Of a DNA stretch of 64,000 bases, positions 46,463-58,239 are shown in pieces. The DNA is taken from positions 15,097,936 through 15,161,935 of the forward strand of contig NC_080422.1 in assembly GCF_029873635.1 (NCBI RefSeq), in the 5' to 3' direction. Source of the DNA: Malania oleifera (lineage: Eukaryota > Streptophyta > Magnoliopsida > Santalales > Ximeniaceae). Made by a program: the position numbers and the translations under genes. Position 1 is the stretch's first letter. Every line of letters begins with the position of its first letter. Below the pieces are notes generated by a model. The model saw only the letters and a program-made list of their open reading frames with translations, was not told where the DNA came from and made no database searches.

Positions 46463-49400
46463 TGTAAAAAAAGACAAACAATATGTTTTTTTTCCCTTCA
46501 AAATGTAAGTAATGCATCCATAATTTTGTAATATTTTAGGTAAGAAATGTTAAGAAAGCAATTGATTTTTTTCTCTAAATAATAGTAATTTAAACTTTTG
46601 AAAGTTTAAATCCATGTCTATCTAACTTATTTTAAATCCATGTCTATCTAACTTATTATATTTGGCCAGATGAGGATGATTTAGTCATGCCCATTCTATT
46701 GAAGTTCTCGTGTCAAATGCTTTCATCTGCCAACTTGTCTTCTCGTTGGGAGTCTTCTTGTGGCTTCGTCATCTGTCATATGCTTTGGTTGCAAGTCTCG
46801 GTGCTTCTTGCTTAGTATTTGACCATCTCCATCATGGCTGCCAAATTCAGGGATACCCCCTTCTACATGATTTGAATTTAAACATGTGCCAACTTAATAG
46901 CATGTTGTATAAAAAATGTAATCCATACTTTCAAACATTGCCATATTGAATTTTTTTATGAACTCAGGTTTTGGATTTGGGAAAATGTATTATAAAATTT
47001 CATCCAAATCCTAATAAAAGACTTGAAACCATGCTTTTTTAAATACTGGCTTAGACTCTTGAAAGCACAAATTCTCAAAAAAGAAAAAGGGCGACTGTGG
47101 GATCTTAAAATAATGCCTTCTGATGAATGAAATAAATGGGTATCTCTCTGCAGATGAAGTTAGAGGCACACAATGGGAAGCTCGGAGTTGATATCTTGGC
47201 AAAGCATGAGAAGATTCTTATTGACTTGTTTTAATTTAAAATATTATCAGATTTTTGTCTCTCGTTTAAGAGAAAGACTTGCGAATCGCAGATCACCATA
47301 TATCCTTCATTTAAACTGTGCCTAGTAGGTTTGCGGGTATCTGGCACAGTATCCCTATGATACCTCTCAATACAAAGCATTAGAAACAAGAATTGGATAG
47401 TAAAAGTGTCCTTTTTGCACTTGGGAATAGGAAAATACTTTATATACTTTTGTCTCTCAAGCCTCAAGAAGCATTTCGGTGCTTAAAACTTAAAATTTTT
47501 ATGTTGATGTGTTGGATTCAAGTTCTAAAAGGAATCATAAGGGGTAAGGGATGAGAGAGGAATTAAAACTTCTGATAAGTTAGATATGTTTTTGTACTAG
47601 TAGTTGAAGGATTTGTCACAAAGTCGGGTACATAAGAAATTTTTCATGTATAGGAATATCATGATGTTTTTGAAGCATATCTACGGATGAATTAGTGATT
47701 TTTCTAGTATGAAAAAAATTTACTTTTATTTACAGTTTATTTGATAATCAAACATGAAAGAGTGATTCTTTTTCTAATGTTTCTAAGTTCCAAATGAAAG
47801 ATGTCTGATAATTCAAGTCAGATTAATGAAAACAGTCCCTTGTTCATAAAAGATTTGGTGGTTGGTGAACTATGTTAGAAATGTAGAAATAAATGGTTGC
47901 AGCGCATTCAAAATCATGTACTCTTTAAGAAGAAATTCATCCCTATTGGATTGTGTATAAATTGGCTTTATGACAAATCGTCTCCAAAATACAACAAAGT
48001 CCAGCCAATGCTATGGATTATTTGTAGATTGCATATCAAGGAAAGAAATTGAATATCCTGTTCGATAATAAGTATTTCAAGGGAAAAGAAAATTTGTGTT
48101 TGCAATATGAAAATTTCAAAAGAAAATTTTAAAGGAATTGAGAGATAGTGTAAGAAGATTTTGAAGAAGATGTCTTTTTACTTGTGTGGAGAAGTTTAAA
48201 TAGGCATAAAAAAATGCATTTTCATTTGATGATCGTGCATCTACAAATTCTAATTTAATAGTCATTTTTCAGTAAAGTTATGTCTATAAATTCAAATTTA
48301 AACTTCACTACTAATTGTCAATTGTTATATTTAAATTCTAAATCACTTAATAATAAAATGAATAGCCCACATACCAAATCATGATCACTCCGTTTATAAA
48401 ATAGAATCCCATATTTATAAAATCATAGTCCAAAATAATATGTGCTCGCCCTTTCACTTGCACTTACACTTACACGATGTAAAAGTGCAAAGTGTCAAGT
48501 GCTCCACTAAAATAACAAAATGCACCACTAGTATCCTACAACCCAGTATCCACGGTATTTGCGTGTGGGAGGTGCTTGCGCCAACTTCTTTGGACCAAGT
48601 GATCTATCCATAGATAGGCCACTAAGTTTCAATTCACAAAAGACGCTTATAAACGTAAACTTCTTGCAAAGAGTTAATGGTAAGTGGAAAATATATTGTT
48701 AACCCTATAAAATCTACACTAGAGAATCAACCGCTTGGCAACAAAGAGGTTATGCCTCATCAAAACATTGCTACATAGAAATGAAATAAAATCGGATGGA
48801 ATAAAATTGAATTTATCACTTTGATTTCATTATTTTATTTGTTTATTTTTTCATTCCATTTCATTTCTATTGCATTTCATTTGGCAAACTATACATGACG
48901 CAATGGAAGAGGAGAAAAGAAAGATTTTTAAACCATGGTTCTAAGGCTCTAGGTTATAGCATTGGCTACATTTATGTTGTGAAAATATTGTATTAGCTTT
49001 GGCTTTGGTTTGTCAAAGGTAGCTTGTACTCATTGGCCTCGGTGAGAGTTCTTTCTCATCACATTCTCAAATGCTAACAAGAAGGAAGAGGTTTTCGCAA
49101 ATTGTGATGAGATTTATAGCATTGATAATAAGAAGATACCTCTGGTGGAAGAGACCCACAAGAAGGGTTTCGTTGGTGGGTTTCCTAACCAAGGAATATG
49201 TCATCTAGTGACAAGTTGGGTTCATTTGATGCAAGTGTGATCTTCCCTTTTATTTACCAATTGGGCATTTCAACTTTATAGTGTGTGTGTTTGTGAACCT
49301 AAAAATATGAAGTGTGTGTTTCTATTCCTTCTTTTTTAATCTTTTGATTTCATCGCATTGTGTTTGCTTCATTGTTCAAGTTGGTCAACTTTGTTTGAAA

Positions 49401-51631
49401 TAAATATTTAAAAAATTTTGAAGAAATTGTCAACCCAATTTACAACCCCCTCCCACCTTATCTCCCCTACCCCACCCCACCCCCAAAAAAAAAACCCCCC
49501 AAATTGCCATTCAAGCCAATGGTGATTGACCACCCAAATGACACCCACGGAGAGTAGGAATGGGGTTGATTGTATGAGGACAAACCTTGAATCAACTGTA
49601 AGATTGTCCCTTCGTAACCTCACAAATTGGATGTAATAATAATTTGTGTAAATTGAATTTCAAAGTTATAATATGTTGAATCTACCAACACAAGCAGAGT
49701 CAAACAATAAGAAAATGAAATAAGAAGAGAGATGAAAACAAACTCAATTTTAATTGTGGTTTGTTTAACTAAGCCTTTTTAACTTCCCAAGAGCTCATCT
49801 TAGGCTATCCACTCTCACCAAAATTGTGCAATAGTGCACAAACTTGCACTACACGAAATACTCTATGCCAACAAACTTCGCAACCTTTGGTTGCTTGATG
49901 TATAACAACTCAAAATTAGATCTCCCTGCAAATCCTCAAGAAGAAACTTACTTGAGGACAAAAGTCATTGTTTCTTTTTGTTCACATCCAAAGCACTACA
50001 ACGAAGTACAAAGAGATAAAACAAATTGGCAAATTCATTGTAGTTTGCCTCTGCGTGCCTAAGTTTATCGGCAAATATCCAACAAGCTAGTTCAAACATT
50101 AAAACTAATGATAAAAAAAGGTTGAGCTCAAATTGAGTCAGCTCATAAGTAATAACTAAGCTGGTCTTATGCAACACTTCTAGATGCTATTAATCAATAA
50201 GAACTTCTTAAATTGGAATTCCTTATTAACTAAATTAAAAAGGTACCTATAAAGTGTGTATCAGGTGTCCAAATTAAAAAGGTACCTATTAAGTTTCTCA
50301 TAATGATATATATTTGGTGCCCAAAGCAGAAATCATTTTACGAAGTGCTTGGAAAAACAATTTCTTGACAAAACTGCATTGTGACCATGTGTAAAGACAA
50401 CAAAGCTCACATTACATGCAACTTCCAAAAAGATAGAATGTATGTAAGAGTAAAAATTTATTTAAAAAAAAAAAAAGAAAATAAAACAAAAGAGAACAGC
50501 AATTATAATTTACTATAAAATATTTTGAAATCCTTAGAATTCAATTACATTAACATTATTATGAATAATGATGTTTGCTAGAAATGAAATATCAATTACA
50601 ACAGGTGGCGGTTTGATAAGATCTCATGATTGCAACTAATCATGTCCTGGTCAGGCTCCATGAAGGAGTATCCACGTCTCTCTCGATACATTCAATCATG
50701 AAAAAGTATGAAAGTGTGCATGTATCTGTCACCTCCTTCAAGAACCAAATATTCCATCTTATTAAGTTGATTGATGCTATCTCCCCATGTAAAATTTCGA
50801 CCATTGGGTGCTGTGAAAGACCTCACAAATCTCTTTGATACTCTTCTCAATATGGTCTCTGGCACTTTCCTCTTTACACTTCTTCTTTCTATACCAACTA
50901 GCTCCATCCTTTCTTGATGGCTTCAATGGATACACTATCCTCGCGTTCAGGCATTAGTAGCACCTTGCTCTCCAGTAACATTTTCATCCTCCTATTGATA
51001 TAGTTTCCTTTTCCCTCGGCAAATCATTGCCAAAACTTGCCAAGAAGCCAAATGAATCTACCAAAACTAAATGCCACGGATAGGCAAACCTAGAATCCTT
51101 CACAAACCAAAGAATATGGCTTCTGTCCATGGAGCCAAAAAAAAAAAAAGACTAAGCGACCAAAGCACAAAATTTGAACATCAAATTCTAAGTGAATGCC
51201 AAAACATTCTACATCTATGGTACATGAATATTTGGAATAATTTTTTGAGAATACTACATATATTGAATAAATTTGGGAAAAGGGAAAGTTCTATGACAAG
51301 ATGGCACAAACAAATAAATAAAGCACAGCCACATGAATATAACAAAACTACAAAAGATCATGCAACTATGTATCGACTTCTAGACAGAGACTCATATCGG
51401 TTATCATGCTCAGAAATTCGTTTTAAAAGCACAATCAGTACCCTCAATCGCAAGATTCTGGAAATAGCATCCATATGCAATAAATGACCAATCAAGGAGC
51501 AACTCTATATGAATTTCTCAGTAAGAAAAGAAAAAATAAATAAATAAATCCTTTAAATAAATAGCCAAAACATCCATTTCCCCATTACATTGCACATGTA
51601 CAATAGCAAAAGATTCTAAGGATAGACCTTA

Positions 51632-51673
<42 letters not shown>

Positions 51674-52190
51674 TCCTATGAGTGAGTGAGTGAGAGAGAG
51701 AGAGAATTTTTTAAAGAAGTTTTTTTTTCCAAATAATCTTGCTTAAAAAATCCAAATTGCTGGGCACAAGGTTTAAATAGCAAAAGCTTCAAACAGGAAA
51801 TTGCACATCAAAAATGGGCAGAAAGATGTTTGTACTTTCTTCAAAATGCTCAACTATTCTTTGTTATCCTTAAAGGTCAAGGATTTTTGGTCACTAAAGC
51901 TATAAAATTTAAGGCAAAAATATTGATCATCACAATCTATTAGATTTTTGGTGACTGGAAGGTTCAAGTCTTTGCTTTGACAAAGCTGAAAACAAAATAT
52001 TATTAATAGATGCATCACCAAAATACAGAACTGGCAGTCTCCAAAGGCCAACTCCTCAAAGAAGTGTTTCAAAAGAAAATTCTAGAATTTGACAACCAAC
52101 CCTAATTCCAAATAATAACAATAATAACTTGTTGTCAACACATGGACTGCTTTTGAGGTTCTTGTACCAATAGTGAGAATGAGGTGAATC
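46463..52190. other. Quiet intergenic region
   Basis: No convincing gene is seen in 5.7 kb. Items worth noting: a 26-bp direct duplication at about 46607-46658 (core AAATCCATGTCTATCTAAC); a possible orphan exon at 47154-47234; TGTTAGAAATGTAGAAATAA near 47872, which looks like a copia LTR start without a provable end; an imperfect hairpin of about 94 bp at 48776-48869 (TAGAAATGAAAT...ATTTCATTTCTA), perhaps a tiny MITE; CAACCCAATTTACAACCCCC near 49431, which resembles a copia LTR end; and a GA microsatellite at 51637-51706. The short open frames here lack domains I recognise. Confidence 0.45.
51637..51706. repeat. (GA)n microsatellite, interrupted
   Basis: A GA run of about 34 bases is followed by ATATCCTATGAG, a short GAGT run and a second GA run. 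Confidence 0.93.
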
Positions 52191-52766
52191 TATCACGCCC
52201 CGAACCCCGAAAGTGGGCCCCAGGGTGTGATTTGAGAACCTAACCTGTATCTATATCCATAGTAGTTAAAAGCACGCCTCAGGCGCAAGGCGCAGTGAGG
52301 TGAAGAGGCTGCCGCCTCATACCAGGTGGGGCGAGGCAACCTGCAAGAGGCGACCCTAGGCGAGACGAGGCGCAGTGAGGTGCGCCGTGTGTATTTTTAA
52401 GCCATTTAAAGGAGAGAAATAGCCCAAGCCAGACTCGTATCCCTCAACGAACAGAGCCCTAGCCCCTTTCGACCCTTCGAAGCCCTTCGTGAGTTCGTTT
52501 GCGAGCCTTTGAACCAGCCGGAAGCCTTCGCGACTTCGTCTTCGAGCTTCGACCAGGATCGTGAGTTCATCTTCGACATTTTGAAGAAGCACGACCTGCG
52601 CGACTTCGTTTCGAACCAGCCGGAGCCCTCATGAGTTCGTCTGCCTGCCTTCAAAGCAGTCGTGAGTTCGTCTGACTGCCTTCGAGCACGACGTGAGTTC
52701 GTCACGTCGCCTTCAACATTTCAAACCAGCTGGAGATCGTCTTTAAGCCTTCGAACCTTTGTAAGT

Positions 52767-53006
52767 CTTCTTCTTCTTCTTCTTCTTCTTCTTCTTCTTC
52801 TGCTGCTGCTTGCGTCCTGCTGCCTGCTGCTTCTCTTCTCTTCTTCTTCTTCTTCTTCTGCTACTGCTGCTGCTGCTTGCGTCCTGCTGTCTGCTGCTTC
52901 TCTTCTTCTTCTTCTTCTTCTTCTTCTTCCTGCTGCATGCTTGCTGCATGCTGCATGCTGCTGACTGCTGACTGCTGCCTGCTCTTTTTCTTCTTCTTCT
53001 TCTTCT
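52767..53006. repeat. TTC/TGC trinucleotide microsatellite region in the hAT-1 leader
   Basis: Alternating (TTC)n and (TGC)n runs. The Leu/Ser/Ala-rich open frames on the plus strand and the Lys/Arg/Gln frames on the minus strand are translations of this repeat. Confidence 0.93.
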
Positions 53007-53043
53007 TTATATGTAAGCTTATAAATTAAATATTTGGTTAATT

Positions 53044-53325
53044 AATGTAAGCTTATAAATTATAACTAATACATAATATTTATTTTTTTTACAGAAATTT
53101 AGCTACTGTTTTTTAATTTATAATATTTAGTTGAATTAATGTAAGCTTACAAATTATAACTAATACATAATATTTTTTTTTTTTACAGAAATTTAGCTAC
53201 TGTTTTTTAATTTATAATATTTAGTTTAATTAATGTAAGTTTATAAATTATAACTAATACATAATATTTATTCTTTTTATTGAAATTTAGCTACTGTTTT
53301 TTAATTTGTTTGGAAATGCATTATG
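53044..53325 (+). repeat. 94-bp tandem repeat, three copies, in the hAT-1 leader
   Basis: Units start AATGTAAGCTTATAAATTAT at 53044, 53138 and 53232. Each holds a GTAAG donor-like site. The first two also hold a T-run ending in ACAG; in the third this is TATTG. The array therefore looks like an intron end plus a small leader exon that was multiplied. Confidence 0.88.
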
Positions 53326-53399
53326 TAAGTCTTAAATTTTAAATATATGATGCATTGTTTTTTCAGTTAGGATACGGGATACCAAGTCTAAAATCTTAA

Positions 53400-56088
53400 A
53401 TGGATTCTAGTTCTGGATGTGAGGCCTCGGCAAAGAAAGATCCTGCATGGAAGTATGCACATTTGGAGGATCAAAAAAATAGAAATAATTTGACTTACAA
53501 TTTTTGTGGTAAAGTCGCAAGGGGAGGAATATTTCGGGCAAAACAACACATTATTGGAGGATTTCGAAATGTGAGAGAATGCTCTAAGTGCCCTGCTCAT
53601 GTACGTGAGGAGATTAAAGAGTATATGTTGAAGAAAGATATGGAAAAGGAGAAAAATGAGTTATTGCCCGACTTTAATGATATAGATCATTACGGTGAAG
53701 ATGAAGAAGATGAAGTTCAAGAAATTGACATTCGTGGCAAGAGAGTGCTTACTAGTGATGGAAGTAAAAGATCATACCAATCCAACTTGAAGAAACCAAA
53801 ACAGAAGCGGCCTATAGACTTGTTTTTTACTCCCGATCCAAAGAAAGCGGTTCAATCTAGGAAAGAAGGGAAGATGAAGCAAACATCAATAAATAAAGCG
53901 TGCAAGAAAGAACTAAGAAAAAAGGCAATGGGAGATTTTGCTAGGTGGATGTATGATGCTGGGATACCATTTAATATTATACGTTTGAGCAGCTTTGCAG
54001 TGGCACTTGAATCGATTGGACAATATGGTCCTAGAATAAAGCCACTTAGCTATCATGAAGTGAGAGTTCCTTACCTAAAGGAGGAAGTTAGTCGAATGAA
54101 AGAGTTGTTGAAGGTCCATAAGGAGGAATGGACATAATATGGCTGCTCAATTATGTCTGATGGTTGGAGAGATTCGGTTGCTAATAAGGACATAATCAAC
54201 TTTTTAGTGAACTCTCCAAGAAGATCAGTATTCATCAAGTCTATTGATGCTTCTAATATTGTCAAGAATGCAGATAGAATGTATAGATTACTTGATGAGA
54301 TGGTAGAGGAAATTGGAGAATCAAATGTGATTCAAGTGGTAACTGACAATGCGTCAAACTATGTTGCAGCAGGTAAGAACTTATTTTTAGAACTACTTTC
54401 TATAGTGTATATAGTGTTTATTTTAATATTTTAATGGCTTCATTCCTTGATTTTTGAACAGGGAGATTGTTGGAAGCAAAGAGGCCACATTTATATTGGA
54501 CACCGTGTGCTGCTCATTGCATTGATTTAATTTTGGAGGATATTGGGAAGATGCCTTCAATTCATGCAACTTTGAAAAGGGCAATTTTTTTGAATGGCTA
54601 TATCTATAATCGTGTTGGCGTTGTCAACTTGATGAGATGGTTCACTAAAGGAAAGGAGTTACTAAGACCTGCAGTTACAAGATTTGCAACTGCCTTCATC
54701 ACCCTTCGTTCAATCCATCTTTAAAAGAACAACTTGAGGAAGATGTTTACTTCTGAAGATTGGAATACTACTAAATGGGCAAAGGAGGCGGCTGGCAAAA
54801 GAGCAGCTACTATTGTTTTGATGTCTACTTTTTGGAGTACCATCGTCTATGCTCTTAAGTTAACAGGTCCACTTGTTCGTGTACTCCGTTTGGTTGATGG
54901 GGAAAAGAAGCCTGCAATGGGATACATTTATGAAGCAATGGATAGGGCTAAGGAAGCTATAGCTAAGGCTTTTGGTGAGAGAGAGGATAAATTCAAGGAG
55001 GCATTTGAAATTATTGATACGAGGTGGGGATGCCAACTCCATCAACCGTTGCATGCAGCTGCACACTACTTGAATCCAGAATTTTTCTATTCAAACCCCA
55101 ACATTTTGCAAGATGAAGAAATTATGACGGGTTTGTACAAATGTATTGCAAGGTTACTACCAACTATTGAAATGCAAGATAAAGTTTCAAATGAGTTGGA
55201 AAAATACAACGCCGGTAGTGGCGTCTTTGGAATTAGTTTGGCAGTGAGACAAAGGAAGACAAAAGCACTAGGTAAAGTGGCATTTGTACTACCTCTTTAT
55301 TTTTGAAAATTATTTTTGCTATTTACCTAGTAGGTATTCATTTAAAATTTATTTTATAACGGCGCAATGGTGGATGGCATATGGATCAACAACTTCAAAC
55401 TTGCAAAAGTTTGCTGTGAAAATTCTTAGCCTCGCATGTAGTGCTATCGGCTGCAAAAGAAATTGGAGCATATTCCAACATGTAAGTCAATAGTATATCA
55501 TGGATTAATTATTAAAGAACAAGAACTACCAATCTACTGCTTTTTAGAATCATTATTAACCATATTACTTTAAACTTTTTGCAGCTTCATAGCAAAAGGA
55601 GAAATAGGCTATCCCAACAACGCTTGAATGATTTGGTATTTGTGAAATATAATCGAACTCTAAGACGTCGATACGACAAACGTGACACCATTGATCCCAT
55701 CCTCCTAAAGGACATTGATGATAGTAATGAGTGGTTGATTTGTAGGATGGATGGTGATTCTGATGAGGATGATGAACTCTTGTTTGAAGATGATAATTTG
55801 ACTTGGGATTCTGTTGCTAGAGCTGCTGGACTAAATAACCCCCCGCATCACACTAGATCAAGAATAAGTACAAATATGCCATCATCATCTAGAGGAAGAG
55901 GAAGGGCTTCATCTAGTAGTGCAACCAGTGCTAGGGGTCGGACCACAATGTTGGAACTTGTAGATGAGGATGAAATCCAAGTGGATAGTGCAGAGGAGAC
56001 GGAAGAGGAAAAAGATGTTAGAGAAAACAGTTCTGATGATGAAGAGGAAGATGATGATATCTTCACCGACTTAGTTGATGATGAGTGA
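53400..56088 (+). pseudogene. hAT-1 transposase (BED, DUF659, hAT-C), decayed
   Basis: Exon 1 begins MDSSSGCEASAKKDPAWKYA. A BED-like zinc finger at residues 33-61 keeps C36, H50 and C61, but its first Cys is Tyr33 (TAC). A Lys-rich linker and the DUF659 part of the catalytic domain follow, with SDGW near 54158 and VTDNASNYV near 54340. Likely introns are at 54373-54461 (GTAAGA...AACAG), about 55275-55358 and 55482-55584 (GTAAGT...TTGCAG). The last part holds the hAT dimerisation domain: WWMAYG, then CSAIGCKRNWSIF (about 55440-55480). A Ser/Arg and Asp/Glu-rich tail ends at 56088. In-frame stops at 54135-54137 and 54722-54724 and a doubtful acceptor (CGG instead of CAG near 55361) make it unlikely to work. 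It would bind the element ends and cut and paste them. Confidence 0.9.
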
Positions 56089-56819
56089 TGAGTGATGATT
56101 GAGGAGGATTTTTAGATTTTATATTTTGAAATCTTTTATTGTACTCTTTTCTTTTGATGTTGAACTATGCTGAATTGTTGATGCTTTTGGGCTTTGTCTT
56201 GGCAATTTTATTAAATTTCCAATTTTGTTATTGAATGTTTTGGCATTTTAAATTCTAATATCACTAGATATTCATATGTTCATATATAAATTACCCCAAA
56301 TAGATATTTTACACCATTTTAATAATTACGCGCCTCACGCCTCTGACTACTATGTCTATATCATACAAACATCCATGATACCAATAAATATGAGGGTCCA
56401 ACCCAATAGGGCTCACGGATACCCTACTCACAACCACTATTCACATGAATAACGCAGCAGAACATATTTCAACATATTATATTCATTCATACCAGAATAT
56501 TAAGTCTGTCATAATACAAAACATCAAACCAAGGTATCAAACATAATCCAAAATGACATCCCGGCTATAGTTTAGTACTCACAACAGTAGTTACAAAAAC
56601 TAACAGAATACTACACTCCAAAACCCTCTAGAACGCTAGGTCCGACTACCTGAAGGACCTGAAACAGATTTGTATGATTGAGGTGAAACACTTCTCAGTA
56701 AGGGAGAATCGGGTTATATTAGTGTGTGGGCACATGAGTGTTATTCCAATAAGAAACAAAGTATTTCGCATTTCCAGTATTTTCACAAACAGTTCCAGTA
56801 TATTTCACAATCATCGGTA

Positions 56820-57120
56820 TAATCCGGCAAACCGGCATGTCATTATTGACCCATGGTATTGAACTAGCGTTCCACAACCCTCGATATTATCCGGCAAACC
56901 AGCATGTCATTATTGACCCCACAGTTTTGAACCGGCGTTTTAGTAACCATAATCCCGCAAACCAGTATGTCATTATTGACCCATGGTATTGAACTGCATT
57001 CCACAACCCTCGATATTTTCCAGCAAATTGGCATGTCATTATTGACCCCACGGTATTGAACCAGCGTTTTAGTAACCATAATCCGGCAAACGGCACGTCA
57101 TTATTAACCCACAGTATTAA
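56820..57120. repeat. Dimeric 65-bp tandem array (130-bp higher-order unit) in the minus-strand LTR
   Basis: ATGTCATTATTGACCC-type cores recur at about 56837, 56904, 56967, 57033 and 57096. Units alternate between an A type (CCACAACCCTCGATATT) and a B type (TTTTAGTAACCATAAT), so the larger period is about 130 bp. The plus-strand Tekay LTRs have a shorter related array (GCCGTGATTCATGTTATG) at the equivalent place. Confidence 0.85.
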
Positions 57121-57581
57121 ACCGGCACAAATCTAGTGTTTTCACACTCTTCGGCATAAACCGGCAATTCACAACCATCAGTATTAACCCAGCATGTCTT
57201 ATGACCCCACAGTTTTAATCCGAAATGTCTCAACCCCACGGAATCAAACCGGCATCCCACAGTAATGAAATCAGAATGTCAGTAACCACCATTCCTGAAA
57301 ACAGTTTGGAACTCCAGTTCCTATATACCATTTTAAACACATCACAACTCAATCATCACAAAATATCCTCTTCTGCCACACCTATTTGGATAATTAAACA
57401 ATCATATGATAATTGATCCGAAAATACAATTTAACATAGAATAAAGGTACAGTCATCTCTATATTTTAGTTTTATTCAAATAAACGATTTTCCAAAAGAA
57501 ACGGAGACGATACCCAAAACTCTAATTTTCCCGAAAACTGCACACCCGAAAAATCGGCAATCTCACCCATGGTTTTAAATA

Positions 57582-57775
57582 ACGGCCGTTACGTAGCGTA
57601 ACGGCCGATACGTAACGGAAATCGGAAGCCCCGAAACCGATACGGGCCGATAATGCGGTTCGGAAAAAATTCACGGCCGTAACGGCCGTTACGGAGGCGT
57701 AACGGCACGTAACGGCCGATTCTCCAACGTTACACTTCGTAACGTCCGTTACGGACCGTTACATGGCCGACAGTC
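57582..57775. repeat. Left subterminal repeat array of hAT-2
   Basis: About ten CGTAAC or GTTACG words in both orientations within 194 bp, often joined as near-palindromes such as CGTAACGGCCGTTACG. Such subterminal words are the expected transposase binding sites of hAT elements. Confidence 0.88.
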
Positions 57776-58239
57776 GCAGATTCGCTGAAGGATTTCTGTT
57801 GCAGGCAGCAGGCAGCAGCGCTGCTTTCCCCCCTCCCCAGTCCCCACACTCATCTGCCATTCAAAGGGTAAAATGGAAAGTTACAAACTGACCTTGAAAA
57901 TTGTTGGCGCCTGGCGGAAGCAATAAGAAGGCTTCGAAGCCTGAGAGTGAGCACACCGAGGGCTACCGAGCAGATCTACTCATCTTGCAAGTTTCCAGCA
58001 ACTTGGCGAGTCCCCAGCGCCGGCGAAAGGTCGGCAGCAGCAGTCGTCGCAGTCGGCACCTTCCTCCGCCAGTCGTCGCAGTCGCCACCAGCCAGCCTCT
58101 CGTTTTAAGCTTCGGAGGCTCGGAGCTTGGCGTCATCTCTGCTTTGTGCTTCGCAGTTCGCAGCCTTCGCTCCTTCGAGCTCCTTCGAGTTCCCTCGAAT
58201 CCCTCCCCTCTCTCGCTCTGAGTCGACTACCAGGCCCAG

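Larger units (their letters stand above)
52258..56354 (+). mobile_element. hAT transposon hAT-1, autonomous-type, decayed
   Basis: The termini are CATAGTAGTTAAAAG and, on the other strand, CATAGTAGTCAGAGG. The perfect 8-bp TSD TCTATATC is at 52250-52257 and 56355-56362. The subterminal DNA is rich in GAGGCG/CGCCTC words (52275-52385 and about 56330-56345). A transposase gene (53400-56088) with BED, DUF659 and hAT-C regions fills the interior on the plus strand. Total length is 4097 bp. The intact TSD with a modestly damaged transposase suggests a fairly recent insertion into the minus-strand LTR. Confidence 0.95.

Noticed and set aside
47872-49450. Possible copia solo LTR (TGTTAG-like start, C-rich end)
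   Set aside because: No matching target duplication, no agreed end and no second copy in the window; kept only as a note.
50692-50907. Minus-strand 71-codon frame with ordinary composition
   Set aside because: No family recognised and the flanking frames close at once; too weak to call a gene, though a decayed exon cannot be excluded.
51071-51487. 138-codon open frame
   Set aside because: Lys/Asn/Ile-rich, with no domain, no clear start context and no splice evidence; it looks like chance in AT-rich DNA.
52662-52964. Leu/Ser/Ala-rich 100-codon frame
   Set aside because: It translates (TTC)n and (TGC)n repeats in the hAT-1 leader.
57901-58221. 106-codon frame in the hAT-2 leader
   Set aside because: GC-rich leader DNA with SSRRSRHLPPP-type low-complexity residues and no domain.
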